Source: Muscardinus avellanarius
Taxonomy: Eukaryota; Chordata; Mammalia; Rodentia; Gliridae
Length of the DNA: 64,000 nt
Assembly (NCBI GenBank): GCA_963383645.1
Contig: OY726569.1
Coordinates: 73,572,635 to 73,636,634, forward strand
Reading direction: 5' to 3'
Shown: positions 1 to 11,896 of the stretch, piece by piece
How positions within the stretch are numbered: the stretch's first letter is position 1
Layout: each line of letters opens with the position of its first letter
The notes under the pieces: model-generated
What the model was told of the DNA's origin: nothing
Databases searched by the model: none
What the model saw: the letters and a program-made list of their open reading frames with translations, nothing else
Program-made: the position numbers and the translations under genes

Positions 1-302
1 ATAAAAAATAGGACTATTGAACTAGAGGTGTAGCTCAGAGGTAGAATGCCCCTGGGTTCCATCCCCAGTACTGAAAAAAAAAAAAAAAACAGGTGTGATG
101 GCACATGCTTGTAATCCCAGTGTTTGGGAGGCTGAGACCTAAGGATCGTTGTTCAAGGGCAGCCTCAGCTACTTAGTGAGGCCCTATACAACTTAGTGAG
201 ACTGTGTTCCAGAATAAGAATAAAATTGGGCTGGGGATGTAGCTCAGAGGTAATATACCTCTGAGTTCACAAAGAAAAGAAAAGAAAAAAGAAAAAGAAA
301 TA
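1..302 (+). repeat. SINEs: right-half ID fragment and one dimeric copy
   Basis: An ID-like right half with A tail lies at 24-89 (GTGTAGCTCAGAGGTAGAAT). A B1-dID dimer with a GAAAA-rich tail follows at about 90-302. Confidence 0.85.
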
Positions 303-315
303 TCTCAAATTGACT

Positions 316-526
316 TTTTTTTTTTGGTGGTGGTGGTACTGGGGTTCCTGGAAGCCCATTCTACCTCCGGGATACACTCCCACGGGATACACTCCCAGAC
401 CTAATTTTTTAAACTTTTTTTTTTATGTGGAAACAGGGTCTCTTAAGCCAGCGAGGCTGGCTCCGAACCAGCGCAATCCTCCTATCTCTGCCTCCCAAGC
501 GCGGGGATTACAAGCGTGCGGCGGCA
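316..526 (-). repeat. Young-subfamily B1-dID SINE
   Basis: Carries the young-type left half (GCTGGCTTAAGAGACC) and right half ending CTTCCAGGAACCCCAG. It has an internal duplication of GGGATACACTCCCA (read on the plus strand, about 368-395). Confidence 0.85.
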
Positions 527-855
527 ATGTTTTAAATTTTTTTTTAGAACTAGTATTGAACCAAGAGGCATTCTACCTCTGAGCTATACCCCGCAGCCCT
601 ATTATTTATTCTTCATTTCGCACTAGGTTGCTGGTTGTTGAGTCTCACTACTTGCTGAGGCTATCCTGGAACCTGTGATCCAAGTATTGGGATTACAGGC
701 ATGTACCTCCATGCCAGTTTATTTTTTATTTTGAAAGTCTCACTAAATTGCTGAGAAACCTCGCTAAATTGCTGAGGCTAACCTCAAACCTGTGACCTCT
801 TGTCTTAGCCTCCAAGGTTCTGTGACTGCAGGCATGCACCACCAGGCCCAGCTCC
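527..855 (-). repeat. Two older B1-dID SINEs in tandem
   Basis: A dimer lies at about 540-715 and a left-half-only copy at 716-855, both in reverse orientation. Confidence 0.8.
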
Positions 856-1861
856 ACCCCAAGTAATCTTACCCCCAGTCAGTCTCCCCACAACCCTGCA
901 GCCCAAACCCAGAAGCCCACAGGCGCAGGACTTGGTGTCCTCAACCCCAGGAGACTCCCACAGCAAGACCTAACCCTGCCTGCCGTCCCCAGCCCCTCCT
1001 ACACAAGCTCCTGGGGTTTCTCTCCACCCTTCCTAAGATGGCTCTTGAGAGGATATTTTACTTTCCCAGACGAGCTCAGCGATGCAATTTCACCTCCTAA
1101 GAGGTTACACTAATTGCTCTTCCCAGAAGAAAACCCTCAGAGGTTTTCCTTGTGGTGGAATAGGAGGTTTGAAAATTATATGTTCGGGCACCAGTAGGGT
1201 TACTATAGTAAGCCTGTTCACAGATGGCCGCACTGGAGAGCAAGGGCGCCGCCTGCTGGTGCGCCGCGAGACTCCAGGGGACGGGGTGAATCGCAGGATC
1301 TTTGAGAGACAGCACAAGAACGTCCTGTCTCCCATTCATCTTGATATTTCCCAAGACAAGAGTGATGCCTGATGTATTGACTTCCACATACATAAACTGT
1401 GTGATTTCTAGGGTAGAGAGAGTATTAGATACAGTTTATAAACACGAAGGGAAAATGATGTATAGTGTTTGTGTATGTGTGTTTAGGGCTCAGAAAGTGA
1501 TACCCCAAAGAATGCAGGCACCTTAGCAGGAGGCGTACTTTGAACTATAGGAGCTGGAAAAGGCCTCAGAGCAGTTCCTCTTTAACCTTCTGCTCCACTG
1601 TCTCCCCTTATCCCTTTATTCCCCATAAAGGGATTCCTAGATATCAAAATTCCTCTTCCGTAAATGATGTCCCTTTTCCGGGGAAGACCCTAGAGCCAGG
1701 AGGAAGAAAGGAGCCCAGAGAGGTGGAGAAGAGTCTGCACAGACAGGCCCTGCTAGTCATTTCTCAGTCTACCCACCAGACGCAGCCCCGGGTCCAGCCA
1801 CACTTCCATGGGGCCGGCCATCTTTCATGGACCCGAAGCAAAAAGCTAAGCAGCACCCTAG
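856..1861. other. Unique flank, no recognisable gene
   Basis: No coding pattern or known repeat was recognised. The open frames are short and show no domain. A CTCF-like site lies at 1246-1262. Confidence 0.5.
1246..1262 (-). promoter_or_regulatory. CTCF-like motif
   Basis: GCGCCGCCTGCTGGTGC matches the reverse form of the CTCF core (GCGCCCCCTGGTGG) with a few differences. This is a motif match only. Confidence 0.4.
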
Positions 1862-1998
1862 CGTGTGACTGCACACACCAAGGCCCCGCACTCGGCGGGC
1901 TGAGGCAGGAAGATCGCAGGTGCGAGGCCAGGCCAGCCTCAGCGACTTATCGAGATCCTTAGCAACCTAGACCCTGTCTCAAAAAAAAAAAAAAAAAG
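1862..1998 (+). repeat. B1-like monomer SINE
   Basis: A left-half (7SL/B1-like) copy ending ACCCTGTCTC plus a poly(A) tail, without the ID half. Confidence 0.75.
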
Positions 1999-2079
1999 CT
2001 TCCCTGGGTCTTTAGAGCTTAATTTTTTAAGGTTCCTGTGTTGTGTTAGACTTCAGTTCAATCAATTTGTTGTGCTTTT

Positions 2080-3172
2080 CTCTTATTGTCAATTTTTACT
2101 TTTTTTTTCTTCTCTTTTAGTACTGAGAACTTCCGAGCTATACCCCTGGTCCTTTTCATTTTGAAACAGGGTCTCACTAAATTGCTGAGGCTGGCCTTGA
2201 ACCTGCAGTCCTTCTATTCAGCCTCCCAAGTACTGTGATTACAGGTATGTGCCACCATACCTGGCTCTGGCTCTATTTTTTTTTTTTTTGTGGTACCAGG
2301 GATGGAACCCAGGGGCATTGTACCTCTAAGCTACACCCCCCGAACCCTATTTTTTAGTCTCTTATTTTATTTATTTATTTATTTATTTATTTTTATTTAT
2401 TTTTTGCGGGTCTGGGGATGGAACCCAGGGGAATTCAACCTCTGAGCTACACCCCCTGTCCTATTTTTTATTCTTTATTTTGAAACCGGGTCTCAACTGA
2501 GTTGGGGAGGCCCTCACTAAGTAGCTGAGGCTGTCCACGAACAGAGATCCTCCTGTCTCAGCCTCCCGAATGCTGGGATTACAAGCGTGCGCCATCACGT
2601 CCGACTTCTTTTTTTTATTTTTGAAACAGGATCTCACTGGGTTGTGAAGGGCCTCGCTAAATAGCTGAGGTTGTCTGCGAACCACATTCCTCCAGTCTCT
2701 GCCTCCCGAATACTGGGATTACAAGTGTGCACCACCGCGCCTGGCTCTGGCTCTATTTTATTTTGTGTGTGTGTGGCACTAGGGGTTGAACCCAGAGGCC
2801 TTCTTCCTCTGAACTACACCCCAGCCCTTTTTATTATTTTGTTTTGAAACAGGGTCTCCCTAAGTTACTGAGTCTTGCAACTTACTGAAGCTGGTCTCAA
2901 ACCTACGCTCCTCCTGTCTCAGATTCCCAAGTACTGGAATTCTATTTTACTTTTTTATGTGGTATTGGGGATTGAATCCAGGGATGCTCTACCACTGAGA
3001 TACACTCCCAGCCCTTTTTACTTCTTATTTTGAAACAGGGTCTCACTAAATTGCCCAGGCTGGCCTCAAATTTGTGTGGTCCTCTTGCCTCAGCCTCAGG
3101 TGTCTCTGGAATTACAGGCATGCCTGTAGAACTCGAGGGGGGAGATTCTAACTCTGAGTTACACTACCAGCC

Positions 3173-3218
<46 letters not shown>

Positions 3219-3735
3219 TACTGGGGATTAAACCCAGAAGCATTCTACTTCTGAGCTACACCCCCCGGCCCTATTTTAATTTTTTTTTTTTTTTTTTTTT
3301 TTTGGTGGTACTGGGGATGGAACCCTTCTACCTCCGGGCTACACTCCCAGACCTATTATATATTTTATTTGGAAACAGGGTCTCTTAAGCCAGAGAGGCT
3401 GGCTTCGAACCTGTGTGATCCTCCTGTCTCCGCCTCCCAAGCGTGGGGATTACAAGTGTGCGCCACCACACCTGACTTTTTTTAAATTTTGAAACAGGCT
3501 CTCACTAAGTTGCTGAGAGCCTCGCAAAGTTGCCAAGACTGGCTGGCTTCGAACCAGTAATCCTCCCTTTCAGCCTCCCAAGGGATTACAGGTGTGCACC
3601 ACCACACCTGGCTTGGTCTTTTTTATTTTGAAGCAAGGTCTTCCTAGGTTGCTGAAGCTGGCCTTGAACCTGGGATGTTCCTGTCTCAGCCTCCCAAGTA
3701 CTGGGATTATAGGCCTGCACCATGACACCAGACTT
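2080..3735 (-). repeat. Dense array of about ten SINEs, all in reverse orientation
   Basis: Successive copies occupy about 2100-2267, 2278-2350 (ID half), 2400-2604 (dimer), 2606-2747, 2757-2942, 2948-3124, 3217-3275, 3304-3475 (young type), 3477-3612 and 3616-3734. An ATTT repeat lies at 2365-2400 and a TG repeat at 3174-3216. Every copy has the same orientation. Confidence 0.85.
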
Positions 3736-4471
3736 AAATTTCTCTTTAAACAAATGAGCTCTTTCAAATAGCTCTTTCAAATACTGGAGGAGGAATGTAA
3801 ATTAGAAGTAATTTTAGGACTCTTAAATTATAAAGACATATATACTCATTAATGCAGCAATCCCATTACCGGCAATGACTCCTACAGACACGTGCGTGCT
3901 CCTGGCTGCAAAGACATAGGTGCCAGGATTTCTTATGCAGCGCAGTTAATAGCAACAAAAAGCTGGAATCGCCAGTGGGAGTCCGGCTAAAGCCATCCCC
4001 AAGATGTGAGGTTGGTGTGAGAATGGCAGGGAGGGTCTGCACTGTGGTGATGGCCGAGAGATTCTGCAAACTGACTTTAAGAAAAGCACTGAAGTGTGCT
4101 CAGAACCAGTGGGTTTTATAGTATGCAAATTAGACCTCAATAAAGCTTTTTTCTTTAAAAAAAAAAGACCATAAAAGATAATATATAACGTATTCTCTTC
4201 TATAAAACTAAATTAAAAAGCACACATGTAATCATATATGCTTGTCTATACAGAGTAAAATTCTGGAAGAATTTATAGGAAACATAATAATGGTTGCTTC
4301 TTGAAGAGGGGAACTTTTTATTACTTATACTTTGTACAATAAGTATTTTTATTATGAGTATGTATATTCCTTCAATAATTTTTTAAATTGCATTGATTAT
4401 TCCACAGAATGTCCATTATAATTGTTTCTACAGCAGTATTTGACCCAAGAATTTAAATTAGAAATAATTTC
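3736..4471 (+). repeat. Ancient LINE-1-like 3' fragment
   Basis: AT-rich sequence resembling old mammalian L1 3' regions (GCAGCAATCCCATTACC, then TAATAGCAACAAAAAGCTGGAA). It is strongly diverged and has no open frame. Confidence 0.45.
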
Positions 4472-5160
4472 TGAGCCAGGCATGGTGACACACACTTACA
4501 ATCCCAGTACATGGGAGGCTAAGACAGGAAGATTGCAGACTCAAGGCCAGCCTCAGTAACTTAGTAAGGTGCTCAGAAGCGTAGTAAGACCCTCTATCAA
4601 AATAAAAAAAATAAAGCCAGGCATGGTGGGGCCTGCTTGAAACCCCAGCATTTGAGAGGCTGAGACAGGAGGATCTGGGTTCACAGACAACCTCAGCTAT
4701 TTAATGAGGCTTTTTACAACTCAGTGAGACCCTGTTTCAAAATAAAGAATAAAAAATTGGGCTGGGGATATAGCTCAGAGGTAGAATGGCCCTGGGTTCC
4801 ATCCCCAGTACCACACACACAAAAAAAATAATAAAATAAAATAAAAATAAATAAATAAATAAGGCTTTTGGGAGGGGGTTGTTGCTAAAAGGTAGAGTGT
4901 CCCTGGTTTCTATCCTCAGTACCAAAAAATAAAATAAAAAAGCTGGGCATGGTGGCGCATATTTATAATCCCAGTACTTGGGAGGCTGAGACAGGAGGAT
5001 AGCAGGTTGGAAGCCAGCCTCAGCAAGTTAGGGAGGCCCTCTGCAACTTAGTGAGACCCTGTTTTGAAATAAATAAAAATTAGGTTGGGGTATAATTTGG
5101 AGGTAGAATACCTCTGGGTTCAATCCCCATTACCAAAACTAATAATAAAATAAAATAAAA
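4472..5160 (+). repeat. Cluster of four forward SINEs
   Basis: Left half 4472-4612, dimer 4614-4815 with A/AATA tail, ID half 4865-4942, and dimer 4942-5160. Confidence 0.85.
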
Positions 5161-5264
5161 ATATTGGAATATTTTAACAACTTGAAAAAACAGAGGAACT
5201 TATTTTTACCAAAAGATAAAGGTTTCACACTCACAGAACTTATTTCTTCTTAAATAGAATTGAC

Positions 5265-5486
5265 TGTGTGTGTGTGTGTGTGTGTATGTGTGTGTGTGTG
5301 TGTATTCAACCAGGGGCATTCTACCTCTGAGCTACACCCCCAGCTTTATTTTATTTTTATTTTGAAACAAGGTCTCTCTAGGTTGATGAGTCTCACTAGT
5401 TGCTGAGGCTGCCCTCAAACCTGCCATCCTCTGGTCTCAGCCTCCCGAATACTGGGATTACAAGCATGCGCCACCACGCCCGGCTT
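5265..5486 (-). repeat. TG microsatellite fused to a reverse SINE
   Basis: (TG)n at 5265-5302 replaces the usual poly(T) end of the SINE at 5303-5486. Confidence 0.8.
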
Positions 5487-5706
5487 CTATTTATTTTTTA
5501 TTCTTTATTTTGAAACAGGGTCTCGCTGGACGTGGTGGCGCACGCTTGTAATCCCCGAGCCTGGGAGGTAGAGACAGGAGGATCACGCAGGTTCGAAGCC
5601 AGCTGTGGGCACTGGCTTAGGAGACCCTGTTTCCAAATAAAAATGTAAAAATAGGTCTGGGAGTATAGCCCGGAGGTAGAAGGGCTTCCAGAAACCCCAG
5701 TACCAC

Positions 5707-5744
<38 letters not shown>

Positions 5745-5925
5745 AAAAAAAAAGAAAGAAAGAAAGAAAAGAAAAGAAACAGAAACAGAAACAGAAACAG
5801 GGAAACAGGGTCTCACTGAGTTGCAGAGGGCCTCACTAAGTAGCTGAGGCTGTCGGCAAACTGTGATCCTCCAGTCTCAGCCGCCCGAATGCTGGGATTA
5901 CAAGCGTGCGCTACCATGCCTGGCT
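5487..5925. repeat. Young SINE nested in an older reverse SINE
   Basis: The older reverse copy is split into 5487-5528 and 5802-5925. The intervening forward young-type copy (about 5526-5705, then A run and GAAA/ACAGAA repeats to 5801) is flanked by the duplicated site gaaacagggtctc(g/a)ctg at 5512-5528 and 5802-5818. Confidence 0.85.
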
Positions 5926-6306
5926 GCTTTAAATAGAATTTAAAGAAAACTCTTTTCCATGGTGATAAGACCCAAATTAAACACATATACAAACACACAG
6001 CACAGGGAGGTTTTCCTTCTGTTTATAGAAATAATACCCGTTTGCTGCAGAAATTTTAAAAGAGAAAACTATAAAAAGAAGAAAACAACAAGCACCTCCC
6101 CTCTTTCAGCAACTACTATGTTGGTATCTTTCTGTCTATTCTCAGGTTCACATAGTTTCTGTTTTATAATATTATGAAAACACTACAAATGACTTAGGAT
6201 CCTGCTTTTTTCCACCGATTGCCATATCATGCGAAACTTCCCGTGTCCTCAGCATTTTCTTCAAGAATATGCTTTTTAATGCGTGCATGATATTACATCC
6301 TCTGAA
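5926..6306. other. Unique AT-rich stretch
   Basis: Nothing recognised. Confidence 0.4.
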
Positions 6307-6484
6307 TTTTTTTTTTTTCGGCACTGGGGATGGAACCCAGGGGCATTCTACCGCCAAGCGACACCCCCAGCCCTAATTTTTATTCTTTTTTTTTGAAACA
6401 GGGTCTCACTGAATTGCAAAGGGCCTCACTAAGTAGCTGAGGCTATCTGCAAACCCGGATCCTCCTGTATCGGCCTCCAAAAGG
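6307..6484 (-). repeat. Older SINE, truncated
   Basis: Reverse dimer that lacks the outermost part of its left half. Confidence 0.8.
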
Positions 6485-6589
6485 CTTGAATGTTTTCTAA
6501 TTCATTTAACCTATTTATCTTGTTCATTAATTCCAAATATTTGCTTTTTTTTTTTAACCAGTGAAAATTATTTATTATAAAACCATTGG

Positions 6590-6592
<3 letters not shown>

Positions 6593-6633
<41 letters not shown>

Positions 6634-6807
6634 ACTGGGAATTGAACTGAGGGGCATTCTGCCTCTGAGCTACACTCCTAGCCTGATTTTTTATTCTTCA
6701 TTTTGAAACAAGATCTCACTAAATTGTAGAGGGTCTGGGAACCTGTGTTCCTCCTGTCTCAGCCTCCCAAGTACTGGGATTACAAGTGTGGGCCACCACA
6801 CCCAGCT
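6593..6807 (-). repeat. TG microsatellite plus reverse SINE
   Basis: (TG)n at 6593-6631, then a dimeric SINE at 6632-6807. Confidence 0.85.
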
Positions 6808-7152
6808 CTGAAACGTCATTTAAAAGCCGGGACTCTGCAATGACTTAAACCCAATAGATTTAACAGCGCTTGCCGCACACCCATTCCCACTTTTCACAGC
6901 ACAAACGGAATCTCCAGGCCAGCAGTCCTCTGCCAAGCAACACCACCCCTGTCCTGAAGGCCTGCACAGGCCCGTCCTCTGGAGGATGGACTCCAGACAA
7001 GACCTCCATCTTATGTGAAGTACCTCGAAGCCCACACAGGGTTTTGCAGCCCCCTGGCTCACACTCTGGCTTGATATCTGCAGATCTGGAGGTACATAGA
7101 CACAGACAGACACAGTCAGGGACATCAAAACGGTCTGTAAAAAGAGAGATCC
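6808..7152. other. Unique stretch
   Basis: No gene recognised. Several overlapping short open frames on both strands lack domains and look like chance. Confidence 0.4.
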
Positions 7153-7372
7153 AGCCGGGCGTGGTGGCGCATGCTTGTAATCCCCACGCTTGGGAGGTGG
7201 ACACAGGAAGATCACACAGGTTTGAAGCCCCTCGCTGGCTTAAGAGACCCTGTTTCCAAATAAAAATATAAAATAGGTCTGGGAGTGTAGCCCAGAGGTA
7301 GAAGGGTTCCATCCCCAGTACCACCAAAATAAATAGATAAATAAATAAATAAATAAAATAAGAGAGATCCAG
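7153..7372 (+). repeat. Young-subfamily SINE with target-site duplication
   Basis: Forward copy 7153-7330, then an (AAAT)n tail. It is flanked by aagagagatccag at 7142-7154 and 7360-7372. Confidence 0.88.
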
Positions 7373-7849
7373 AAATAGAGTGGGAATCCACCTCTCACGT
7401 CCTCCTGAAACCTGATGGTGACCATGAATACCTCTTGGAAGACCGACGGTGATTCGCCACGCACGCCACACAATGCCGGGAAGATCCACAACTCGACATA
7501 AGCCATTTGCGGGGCCTCAATGTCGTTCCATCGCCGGACCAGGATTTGGGTGTTACCTCCTGCACCGGTGGTGAGCACCGAGCAGGGGCCGGGGAGAAAG
7601 GTGTGCACGCAGGACACCTGGTGGCCAAGGTGAGAACAAGATTTGCTTAATAAATAGTGCTACGGCCACGCTGAGACACTTCTCTGACAGCTTCCTAGAG
7701 CTGGAGGACCTGGATGACAGAGGACAGGCCCATCTCAGCACGCGAGGACCACGTTGCCAGCACTCCTCCAAGAAGGTCCCACCAGTTAAATGAGAGATAC
7801 AATAGGAAGGCAAAGAGGTGTCATTGATTAAGTGATTAAGCAGCAGCTG

Positions 7850-7895
7850 CAGCCACATTTATTGGATACCTGCTAGGTACAAAGCACTGTGCTAG

Positions 7896-7943
<48 letters not shown>

Positions 7944-8245
7944 TTAGCTACACTCCAAACCCTATTTTATTTTATTTTTTTTGAAACAGGGCCTCCCTAA
8001 GTTGCTGAATCTGGCTGCAAACCTGAGATCCTCCTGTCTCAGCCTCTCAAGTACTGGGATTACAAACATGCATCACCATGCCCGGTGTCTGAGGCATTTT
8101 GTACATATTATTTTGCTTAATTCTCACAATGAGAGATTTTATTATTTCTATTTTACCCATTAGGAGGCCAAAGCTAAGACCCTTGCCATGTCTTGTAACC
8201 ATCTCCCAGTTAGTATCAAAGCCAGGACTGGAAATCTCATCTGCC
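7850..8245 (+). repeat. MIR SINE split by a younger SINE
   Basis: MIR-like halves at about 7850-7901 (CTAGGTACAAAGCACTGTGC) and 8088-8245. They are separated by (TG)n at 7903-7941 and a reverse SINE at 7943-8086. Confidence 0.65.
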
Positions 8246-8529
8246 TGATTTCAAAACCCATACTCTTCAATTACTTTTTTTTTAAAAAAAAGGTGATGAT
8301 ACACTTTCACAAAAAACACTTTTATGGATGTCTAGGTATCCTGAATCATAAGCAAGTCTTCGCAGCAACTAAGATTAGTTGATAGCTATCGATAGCTTTT
8401 GAAATGCAACTATAACTTTCATACTTAAAAAAATTTAGCCAGGATATCTCAAAACAACCAATTTTTTTTTTTTGGAAAAAAATGTCTGATTCATAGGTGC
8501 CAGCCTTACCTTCAGAGTGTGGCAACACC

Positions 8530-8885
8530 AAACCCAGCCTGATAGCATAGGTAGCCTGTAATCCCAATATGTGGGAGGCTGAGACAGGGGGATCGCAGGT
8601 TCAAGGCTAGCCTTAGCAACTCAGCAAGACTGTATCAGAAAACTTTAAGGAGAGCCAGGCGTGGTGGTGCAGCTTGTTTATCCCATTACTTGGGAGGCTG
8701 AGGTTCAAAGCCACCTCAGCCACTTAGTGAGGTCCTTGAAACTTAGTGAGACCCTGTTTCAAAATAAGGAATAAAAAAACAGCTGTGGGTGTGACTCAAA
8801 GGTAGAATGCCTCGTTCAATTCTCTCCTAAAAATTTAGGAGGACTGGGGTTCCAGTTTGGAGGTAGAATGCCCCTGGGTCCAAAG
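8530..8885 (+). repeat. Three forward SINE copies
   Basis: Left half 8530-8650, dimer 8652-8832, ID-half remnant 8843-8882. Confidence 0.75.
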
Positions 8886-9076
8886 GGACCTCAGAGAGTT
8901 CTCTCATCCCTTGAGCCGAGTGAGAACGCAGAAGGAAGGTGCCAAATCTACAAAGCTGGAAGTGGTCTGCACCTTCATCTTGGACTGCCCAGCCCCCAGA
9001 ACTGTGAGCAATACATTTCTGTTCTTTATGAGCACCCAGTCTACAGTATTCTGTCATAACAACCTGAACACATGAT
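8886..9076 (+). repeat. MaLR-type LTR fragment
   Basis: The 3' part of an ERVL-MaLR-like LTR: CCCAGAACTGTGAGCAATAC, then a CAGTATTCTGTCATAACAAC-type end. Confidence 0.55.
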
Positions 9077-9514
9077 TTCCCACTCAGCTGCAAGCACAGA
9101 AGCTCCCAGAAAGCCCTGGTCCTTGGCTCAGGGTCCACCTAGCTTTGAAGCAGCTCAGTAAACTTGGCCTCGGAGCCTGTCTCCACCTCCCACCCTCCCC
9201 AGCTCTAATTGTGGTTTCCTGTTCCTTTCCCAGGCCCTGTATTGACCGGGCCGGCTTGGCCGCCCACCCCAGGCTCTCAGTAAAGAGGGAGAAAGACGCT
9301 AATTGCAAGTTCTCCTGTCAGAATGGAGCTGGTAGTACAGGGCCAGGCCAGGCTAGGGCTGCCACTTTTAAATCGGCAACAACGGACGGAAGGCCTGACT
9401 GGCTTCCAGCTGGGGTGAGCAGGCCACACCAGAGTCACTGTCCCCATAGATACAGGGGAAGCTTCTTTCTCTTCCTCGGTCCCCCCATACCCACTCCCCC
9501 CAAACCCTACATTT

Positions 9515-9770
9515 TCCTTTCTTTCTCTTTCTTTCTTTCTTTCTTTCTTTCCTTCTTTCTTTTTTTTTTTGTGGTACTAGGGATAGAACCCAGGGGCATT
9601 CTACCTCCGAGCTATACCTCAGCCCTATTTTTTATTATTTATTTTGAAACAGGGTCTCACTAAGTTGCAAAGGGCCTCACTAAGTAGCGGAGGCGGTCCT
9701 TGAGCCACAGTCCTCCTTTCTCAGCCTCCCAAATGCTGAGGTTACAAGTGTGCAGCACCACACCCCACGG
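9515..9770 (-). repeat. TTTC repeat and reverse SINE
   Basis: (TTTC)n at 9515-9560, then a dimer 9561-9770. Similar aaccc-y-ay-attttcc sequences border both ends. Confidence 0.8.
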
Positions 9771-10229
9771 AACCCCATATTTTCCATTTACTTCCTTTCT
9801 GGCTCTGGCCTTGTTCTTACGGATTGCTGTGTGTCCAGTTTCTCCCAACCAGGCCTGGTGGGCTCCAGGTTTCTGCTTGGAGCCTCAGCTAGGAGCCCAT
9901 CTCCAGGCAGCTTCCAACATTCCAGGGCCTCTGCAGCCCGGCCTGTGCCTGAGGCACACTTCCCTGGCTGCAGTTCTCAGACCATTGCAGTGACTTCCCT
10001 CTGTTTCAGGCTCTCAGGAAATACATGTGCCTAGGATGAGTGGACACTGTTAGGCGCTGAGGTCCCCTGGATCAGGTCAGATGCAGCCTGAGTTGCAGGA
10101 GCAGCCTGCACTGGAGCAGCTCGAGGGGCTTCACGAGGGCCGACAGCAAGTCCCTCTTCTCAGAGCTGTGGTCTGTGAGGAGATGGAAATCAGCCATGTT
10201 GAGGGGGCAGTTACACCGCAGAAATTAAC
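9771..10229. other. Unique stretch
   Basis: Nothing recognised. Confidence 0.4.
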
Positions 10230-10660
10230 AAACTGCAGAGCCGGACGTGGTGGCGCACACTTGTAATCCCAGCATTCGGGAGGCTGAGACTGGAGGATTG
10301 TGGTTCGCGGACTGCCTCAGCTACTACTCAGTGAGGCCCTCTGCAACTTAGTGAGACCCTGTTTCAAAAATAAAAAATAAGCCAGGCTTGTAATCCCTGA
10401 GTTTGGGAGGCAGAGACAGGAGGATTGAGCAGGTTCAAAGCCAGCCACGTGCACTGGCTTAGGAGACCCTGTTTCCAAATTAAAATGTAAAAATAGGTCT
10501 GGGAGTGTAGCCCAGAGGTAGAAGGGCTTCTAGGAACCCCAGTACCACCAAAAATAAAAAAATTAAAAAAATAGGGCAGGGGGTGTAGCTTGGAGGTCGA
10601 ATGCCGCTGGGTTCCATCTCCAGACCTGCAAAAAAAGAAAAAAGAAAAAAGAAAGAAAGA
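10230..10660 (+). repeat. Young SINE nested in the A-rich linker of an older dimer
   Basis: The older left half is at 10230-10378 and its right half at 10571-10660. A young-type copy at 10379-10570 sits exactly in the linker between them. Confidence 0.8.
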
Positions 10661-10817
10661 AATTGGCAAACCGCAAACCAGGGCTCCACAGCAAGCTCCC
10701 AACATTCACTGGTGCACCCCTGAGGAGGAGCAGTACAGGGGGCAGGAGTCCCAGGGAGGGCCACTGCTCGGTTTGGGGTCCTTGCTCTCAAGAGCAAGTA
10801 AGTTATTTATTTGGGGG

Positions 10818-11027
10818 AGAGAGAGAGAGAGAGAGAGAGAGACACTAGTGATTGAACTCAAGAGCCTTCTGCTCCTGATATACACCCCAGACTTACTTTA
10901 CTTTATTATTTTGAAAGTCTCACTAATTTGCTGAGGGCCTAAGTTGCTGAGGTTCGTCTCAAACCTGCACTCCTGTCTCAGCCTCCCAAGTACCGGGATT
11001 GTAGGCGTACACCACCACGCCCAGCTC
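10818..11027 (-). repeat. GA repeat and reverse SINE
   Basis: (GA)n at 10818-10841, then a dimer 10842-11027. Confidence 0.8.
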
Positions 11028-11224
11028 AAAAGTGATATCTTTTCCTCACCCATCACAGAGCTGATGGCTCGCACCCTTATAAATAAAAAACAAGTTAACA
11101 CAAGAAAACCAGATACATTTAATTAGTGTAAGTTTTTTATGACTTGCAGGCCTTCGGAAGTGAAGATGCAAAGCAGAGAAATCTGTGTCTGTTTAAAGTG
11201 TGTGTATTTTGTTTTGTTTTGTTG

Positions 11225-11430
11225 TTTTCTTCAGGTCTGGGGATGGAACCCAAGGGCATTCGACCTCCGAGCTACACCCCAGCCCTATTTTTTATTCTTT
11301 ATTTTGAAACCAAGTCTCACTGAGTTGCAGAGGGCCTCACTAAGTAGCTGAGGCTGTCCGCGAACCGCCATCCTCCAGTCTCAGCCTCCCGAATGCTGGG
11401 ATTACAAGCGTGCGCCACCACGCCCGGCTA
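11225..11430 (-). repeat. Older B1-dID SINE
   Basis: Full-length reverse dimer of low divergence. Confidence 0.88.
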
Positions 11431-11786
11431 ATGTGCATATGTTTAAGGACAGTTGTACAAAACTATCATTGGACAAGAGGGGTGTGACCTAACGGCTAGT
11501 GAACTGGGCGGGGGTGAGACTTAGCAAGAACTAGTCATTCAGAGGCTTCTCTGTGTCCCTTTCCTGCGTCTTCAGCGATAAAGATGTTAATAAGGGCCTT
11601 TCACCTCCTTCAGGGGAGAAGAAGAGGGAAGAGCAGCAAGTGACCTTCCCCAACCTTCCTGCTTCTGTGGTTTCCCAGTTTCCTTTGGCTTCAAATGCAC
11701 AGTGAGTTAAGGTGCCAGATTTGGGGGGCATTGTGCCCAACTCCCCATCAGCCAGACAGGGAAGGAAAGAACTTACTCAGGGGTTC

Positions 11787-11896
11787 TCCTCTTCTCTTCT
11801 CTTCTCTTCTCTTCTCTTCTCTTCTCTTCTCTTCTCTTCTCTCCTCTCCTCTCCTCTTCTCTTCTCTTCTCTCTCTCTCTCTTTCTTTTTTTCTTC
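11787..11896. repeat. (CTTCT)n / CT simple repeat
   Basis: About 110 bp of pure pyrimidine, mostly the pentamer TTCTC. Confidence 0.95.

Noticed and set aside
24..83. Sequences such as GTGTAGCTCAGAGGTAGAAT that resemble tRNA genes
   Set aside because: These are the ID/tRNA-derived right halves of SINEs, present in dozens of copies with A tails. They lack the structure of a functional tRNA.
11787..11896. CRISPR-like or regulatory repeat array
   Set aside because: A simple pentamer microsatellite without spacers, in a vertebrate genome.
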